Source: Deltaproteobacteria bacterium (GTDB lineage: Bacteria; Desulfobacterota; DSM-4660; Desulfatiglandales; Desulfatiglandaceae). From it: a DNA stretch of 9,636 nucleotides. The notes under the pieces were generated by a model. That model was not told the DNA's origin, did no database searches, and saw only the letters and a program-made list of their open reading frames with translations. The stretch covers positions 1 to 9,636 of the forward strand of contig JAOZQV010000124.1 of assembly GCA_029932035.1 (NCBI GenBank). The letters run 5' to 3'. The translations under genes and the position numbers were made by a program. Of this stretch, positions 6,183 through 9,636 are shown piece by piece. Positions within the stretch are counted from its first letter, which is position 1; the number at the start of each line of letters is the position of its first letter.

Positions 6183-6240
6183 AACCAAAATGCCTTACGC
6201 CTTGCGCCTTCATCATTGGAGAAAGTAGACGCCGTAAGGC
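6180..6240 (-). terminator. Candidate terminator formed by the phosphorylase 3' end and heptamer array E
   Basis: On the minus strand GCCTTACG (complement of 6233-6240, inside the last codons of the phosphorylase gene) pairs perfectly with CGTAAGGC (complement of 6192-6199) across a 33-base loop. ATTTTGGTTTTT follows directly. The long loop weakens the case, but stem plus T-run in the right place supports termination. Confidence 0.4.
6192..6212. repeat. Heptamer array E (three units, GCCTTRC family)
   Basis: Units start at 6192, 6199 and 6206: GCCTTAC, GCCTTGC and GCCTTCA. The array abuts the phosphorylase stop codon, and its first unit pairs with the inverted copy of the same word inside the end of that gene. 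Confidence 0.75.
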
Positions 6241-7913
6241 GCAACACTTCCCTCAAATAGGATTTTGCTGATAAGATCGGTCATCCCCTTGTATTGGGGC
6301 AGTTTTATCTTAGCATCACTCACATTTATCACGGCAAGCAGGTTTTTACCCTTGTAAATCCTCTCTATGACAAACAGTCTTTTGTCCGATTGGAGCACGT
6401 CTCTCTCCATGGCATGGTGAAACGCCTGAATCCCCTTTCTCACATTCAAAAGGTGAAGAAATTCCTCTAACACCTTATATCTCAAAGACTCAGGATCCAA
6501 GAGATCCTTAAAAACCTCCTCGGCTGAAAGTTTTTCACGATTGATCATGCGCTTCATACCACTCTCTTTCACGCCTTCTAAATAATTCCTGGACCCTAAG
6601 AGACAATGAATATAAATACCGGGGACTCCTTTGTCCACAAGCATAATCGCATTGGCAGCCATAAAACGCCTGATGTCGACCTTTAGATCCGGGGCTGAGG
6701 GATCGTTGACCGCGTCATAGTAAGTTATGTTCAGTTCATAGGGCACTTCGCCCTGCTGTGTCGCCTTGTATGATATCAGCCCTCCATGCCCGCTTGTTGT
6801 TTCAAGCAATACCTCAAAACAGGGTGGAGGGAGGATCTCCTTTGCTCCCAACAGCCCTATGCCATCATGGGATGCGAGGAAGTTGAAAAAGAGGAGATCC
6901 TCCCGGATCCGTTTAGTCTCTTCCTGAAGAATCGAGGTATCCTGTCTGATAAAACCGTCGATCACAAGCGGAGGCAAGGAAAAATGGTAGGCCATATTGG
7001 CCTCATGTCTTGCTTCGAGATATGACACGTTATACTTATAGGGAAAGTTTACCTCTGTCACAATGATAGTGTAAGGAGCAATGTATTCAGCCACGGTCCT
7101 GAGGAGTTTGACCATCTCGTGTGTCTGGTGCAAGTTCACACAACTGGTCCCAGGCTCTTTCCAAACATACCCGATAGCATCCAACCGGATAATCTCAATC
7201 CCCTGTGAAAGGTAAAACATAAAGACATCAAGGATCTCTAAAGTCACTCTTGGATTATGAAAGTTCAGATCTATCTGGTCCTCACTGAATGTTGTCCACA
7301 CATACTTCTTACCCATAGCAGTATCGAACTCGGTCAACAAGGGTCGTACGCGGGGTCGAAATACCCCTGGCATATCCGCAGGATTGTCATAGCTCAAGAA
7401 ATAGTCACGATATCGCTCATCCCCCTGCAAGAATCCCTGAAACCACTCCGATCGGCTTGAAACATGGTTCATTACAAGATCAGCCATTAAACGGTAGTCT
7501 TGTCCAATGTGCCGGACATCCTCCCAGGAGCCAAATTCCGGGTCAACATTCCTGTAATCAATAACGGAAAATCCTCCATCTGAACTGCTTGGAAAAAAAG
7601 GGAGTATATGCACACAGGTAACAGCAGATTTTACGCAGTTAGTCAAAAACCTGTGAAGTGTACAGAGCGGTTTTTCCCCCTTTTTCTGGATAGAATCGGC
7701 ATAGGTAATCAGGATCGCATCGTCCTCGTTGAGCACGATCTGATCATTATATTTCTTTCTTTTCGCAAGAATCGTCCCATTATTTTCATATTTAGACAGA
7801 ATGCTCTTCAGATCGCCAAGAATCTTGTTTACATCCTCTCCCGGATAGAGGATCTTCAGGACTTCTTTCATATAGTTCAAAAGCTTGATCGAACTCATCA
7901 GGAAAGACTCCAT
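6213..7913 (-). CDS. GH13 subfamily 18 glucoside phosphorylase, glucosylglycerate phosphorylase-like
   Basis: Predicted to split an alpha-glucoside with phosphate, giving alpha-glucose 1-phosphate with retention of configuration. The 566 residues start with a ~65-residue extension before the barrel (ITYADSIQKKG, 69-79). HILPFFPSSSDGGFSVIDY (102-120) and LVMNHV (146-151) follow. The catalytic nucleophile is Asp245 (IRLDAIGY), the acid/base is Glu287 (VTEVNFP) and the transition-state stabiliser is Asp350 (ASHDGIG). RPRVRPLLTEFDT (187-198), VWTTFSEDQIDLNF (205-218), GTSCVNLHQTH (255-265) and FSLPPL (311-316) recall glucosylglycerate phosphorylases such as E. coli YcjM more than sucrose phosphorylases. 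Glucosylglycerol or sucrose as substrate is not excluded. No signal peptide is seen. The first ATG has no ribosome-binding site; Met6 (ATG ending at 7898) has GGAG nine bases ahead and may be the real start. It diverges from pgm, which would use its product. Confidence 0.85.
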   Translation of the reverse strand: MESFLMSSIKLLNYMKEVLKILYPGEDVNKILGDLKSILSKYENNGTILAKRKKYNDQIVLNEDDAILITYADSIQKKGEKPLCTLHRFLTNCVKSAVTCVHILPFFPSSSDGGFSVIDYRNVDPEFGSWEDVRHIGQDYRLMADLVMNHVSSRSEWFQGFLQGDERYRDYFLSYDNPADMPGVFRPRVRPLLTEFDTAMGKKYVWTTFSEDQIDLNFHNPRVTLEILDVFMFYLSQGIEIIRLDAIGYVWKEPGTSCVNLHQTHEMVKLLRTVAEYIAPYTIIVTEVNFPYKYNVSYLEARHEANMAYHFSLPPLVIDGFIRQDTSILQEETKRIREDLLFFNFLASHDGIGLLGAKEILPPPCFEVLLETTSGHGGLISYKATQQGEVPYELNITYYDAVNDPSAPDLKVDIRRFMAANAIMLVDKGVPGIYIHCLLGSRNYLEGVKESGMKRMINREKLSAEEVFKDLLDPESLRYKVLEEFLHLLNVRKGIQAFHHAMERDVLQSDKRLFVIERIYKGKNLLAVINVSDAKIKLPQYKGMTDLISKILFEGSVAPYGVYFLQ

Positions 7914-8092
7914 AAAAACGGCAAGATAAGGGTTCGGATTTGCGCAACAGCATGTGGATTAAGAATAAATAAAGCAGATAGCCAACACAAGGGTTTTTTT
8001 GATATTGTCCAAACCGAATAATTTTTGTAGATGCATTGCCCATAAAAATATATTACACTAATGTTCCAGTACTTTAATTTCGGAGGTACCTT
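7914..8092. other. Divergent promoter region between the phosphorylase gene and pgm
   Basis: This 179-base AT-rich gap separates two divergent start codons, so promoters for both genes are expected here. A candidate for pgm is listed separately. For the phosphorylase the best minus-strand match is TTGTGT, 17 bases, TATTCT, which is weak. No convincing operator palindrome or sigma-54 element was found. Confidence 0.6.
8025..8054 (+). promoter_or_regulatory. Candidate promoter for pgm
   Basis: TTGTAG (8025-8030) and TATATT (8049-8054, five of six matches to TATAAT) are 18 bases apart in AT-rich sequence, placing the transcript start about 30 bases ahead of the ATG. The -35 match is only partial. 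Confidence 0.35.
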
Positions 8093-9636
8093 ATGCCTGT
8101 CTCCAAACTTGCAGGAAAACCGGCCCCGCGTTCACTTCTCGAGAATATCCCCAAGCTTATCACTGCATATTACACACACAAACCAGATGTCTCTGATCCG
8201 GCACAGCGAGTTGCATTCGGCACATCCGGCCATCGGGGAGCCGCTTTCAAGAACAGCTTTAACGAAGATCACATCCTTGCCATTACCCAGGCCATTTGCG
8301 AATATAGGAATTCCCAGGGTTTTAGTGGCCCCCTATATATGGGCATAGACACCCATGCCCTGTCAGAACCGGCCATGGCAAGCGCCTTAGAAGTCTTTGC
8401 TGCCAACTCAGTTGCCGTAATGATTCAAAGGGGAGGTGGCTATACGCCCACGCCGGTCATCTCCCACGCTATCCTGACTTACAACCGTGGAAAGAGAAGC
8501 GGTCTGGCAGACGGCGTGGTCATCACGCCCTCTCATAACCCCCCGGCTGATGGAGGTTTTAAATACAATCCTCCCCAGGGCGGCCCGGCAGACAAAGATA
8601 CCACCCGCATTATCGAAGAGAGGGCCAACGAGATTTTACGAGACGGAATCAAGCAGGTGCGCCGGATCCCCTATGACAGGGCAATTTCCGCGGACACCAC
8701 CTTAGAATACGACTATATAGCCCCATATGTGGAAGACCTGGGAAATATCATCGACATGGAAGCCATAGCCGGCGCAGGGCTGAAAGCGGGTATCGACCCC
8801 TTAGGCGGCGCGGGCGTTGACTTCTGGGAGCCCATCAGGGAACGGTACGGACTTGATATAGAGGTAGTAAACCAGCTCGTTGATCCCACCTTCGGGTTTA
8901 TGACCGTTGACAAGGACGGCCAGATCCGGATGGACTGCTCCTCGCCTTATGCCATGGCAAATCTGATAGGGCTCAAAGACAAATTTGATGTCGCTTTCGG
9001 CAATGACGCAGACGCCGACCGCCATGGCATTGTGACCCGGGGCGCCGGTTTACTCCCTCCTAATCACTATCTTTCCGTGGCTGCCTGGTACCTCTTTCAG
9101 CACCGCCCTGACTGGAATTCCGAGGCCGCCATAGCAAAAACATTAGTCTCAAGCTCCATGATTGACCGCGTGGCCTCATCCCTGAAACGCAGACTCTGCG
9201 AAACGCCTGTGGGTTTCAAGTGGTTTGTAGACGGGCTCATCGACAGTTCCTTTGGATTTGGCTGCGAAGAAAGCGCAGGGGCCTCTTTCCTGAAAAAGGA
9301 CGGCACGGTATGGACTACGGACAAGGACGGCATCATAATGGACCTTCTCGCCCTGGAAATAACCGCCAAGACGGGCCGCTACCCTGATGAGCTGTACAAC
9401 GACTTGGAAAAGAAATTCGGCAAGTCTTTTTACAAACGTATTGACATAGCTGCATCTCCCGAAGAAAAAACCGCCCTGGAAAAACTATCTCCGGACATGG
9501 TTACGGAAAAAGAGTTGGCCGGAGAAAAGATCACTGCCAAACTCACCAACGCTCCGGGAAACGGAGCCCCCATCGGCGGCCTCAAAGTGGTCTCAAAAAA
9601 CGCCTGGTTTGCGGCCAGGCCCTCAGGAACCGAGGC
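8093..9636 (+). CDS. pgm: Phosphoglucomutase, alpha-D-glucose-specific (3' end outside window)
   Basis: Interconverts glucose 1-phosphate and glucose 6-phosphate through a phosphoserine enzyme, linking sugar phosphorolysis and glycogen or nucleotide-sugar synthesis to glycolysis. Of about 546 residues, 514 codons are present. FGTSGHRG (42-49) binds substrate. The phosphorylated serine is Ser147 in ITPSHNPP. The magnesium loop is NDADADRHGIVT (Asp305, Asp307, Asp309). The sugar-binding loop is GCEESAGASFL (390-400), followed by WTTDKDGIIMDLLA (407-420). The phosphate-binding ARPSGTE (508-514) is cut at the window edge. The protein belongs to the large bacterial Pgm family of E. coli type. The start follows a strong GGAGG (8082-8086) by six bases. 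It is transcribed away from the glucoside phosphorylase, whose product is its substrate. Confidence 0.96.
   Translation, partial: MPVSKLAGKPAPRSLLENIPKLITAYYTHKPDVSDPAQRVAFGTSGHRGAAFKNSFNEDHILAITQAICEYRNSQGFSGPLYMGIDTHALSEPAMASALEVFAANSVAVMIQRGGGYTPTPVISHAILTYNRGKRSGLADGVVITPSHNPPADGGFKYNPPQGGPADKDTTRIIEERANEILRDGIKQVRRIPYDRAISADTTLEYDYIAPYVEDLGNIIDMEAIAGAGLKAGIDPLGGAGVDFWEPIRERYGLDIEVVNQLVDPTFGFMTVDKDGQIRMDCSSPYAMANLIGLKDKFDVAFGNDADADRHGIVTRGAGLLPPNHYLSVAAWYLFQHRPDWNSEAAIAKTLVSSSMIDRVASSLKRRLCETPVGFKWFVDGLIDSSFGFGCEESAGASFLKKDGTVWTTDKDGIIMDLLALEITAKTGRYPDELYNDLEKKFGKSFYKRIDIAASPEEKTALEKLSPDMVTEKELAGEKITAKLTNAPGNGAPIGGLKVVSKNAWFAARPSGTE

Noticed and set aside
7991..8016. Weak inverted repeat (GGTTT and AAACC) between the phosphorylase gene and pgm, considered as an operator
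   Set aside because: Five-base arms in AT-rich DNA are expected by chance, and no longer symmetry is present.
7608..8021. 137-codon open frame on the plus strand overlapping the phosphorylase 5' end
   Set aside because: It is mostly antisense to conserved phosphorylase codons, and its product resembles nothing I recognise.
7792..8043. 83-codon frame on the minus strand overlapping the phosphorylase start, considered as a leader gene or a frameshifted N-terminus
   Set aside because: The phosphorylase frame already has a plausible complete N-terminus. The overlapping frame shows no family motif and lacks a ribosome-binding site.
8061..8348. 95-codon plus-strand frame at the start of pgm
   Set aside because: It is out of frame with pgm, and the pgm frame from 8093 has a strong ribosome-binding site and conserved motifs.

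Overview
The window reads as a chromosomal segment of a Gram-negative bacterium of moderate GC content. The gene order thrS-infC-rpmI-rplT-pheS-pheT, the protein sequences and the style of intergenic repeat would suit a member of the Desulfobacterota or a neighbouring phylum. That placement is an inference from memory of similar genomes, not a measured result. There is no phage, insertion sequence, CRISPR array, tRNA or rRNA in view.

Layout. Positions 1-5003, all on the minus strand, hold the conserved translation operon. Read in the direction of transcription it is thrS (threonyl-tRNA synthetase), infC (IF3), rpmI (L35), rplT (L20), pheS and the first third of pheT (phenylalanyl-tRNA synthetase alpha and beta), which runs off the left edge. 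thrS and infC overlap by one base (TAATG). The other junctions are 12-30 bases, except for a 202-base infC-rpmI spacer that carries two hairpins and a triple octamer repeat. A plausible promoter, and a leader hairpin followed by a T-rich run, precede thrS.

Positions 5223-5990 (minus) encode a nitrilase-superfamily amidohydrolase with an intact Glu-Lys-Cys triad. Positions 6213-7913 (minus) encode a GH13 subfamily 18 glucoside phosphorylase that most resembles glucosylglycerate phosphorylases. Diverging from it at 8093, on the plus strand, is pgm (phosphoglucomutase), cut by the right edge about 30 residues before its usual end. Phosphorolysis of an alpha-glucoside gives glucose 1-phosphate, which Pgm converts to glucose 6-phosphate, so this divergent pair is a coherent route for recovering a glucoside into central metabolism.

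The least expected structure is between the phosphorylase and the amidohydrolase (5991-6212). About 200 non-coding bases are built largely from five short degenerate tandem arrays. All five have a period of exactly 7 bases, they use four different base words, and two of them are inverted copies of one word family. One array also pairs with the 3' end of the phosphorylase gene in a terminator-like hairpin. This resembles in form the heptameric short tandemly repeated repetitive (STRR) sequences of filamentous cyanobacteria, but in a different setting. It is the best candidate here for something poorly described.
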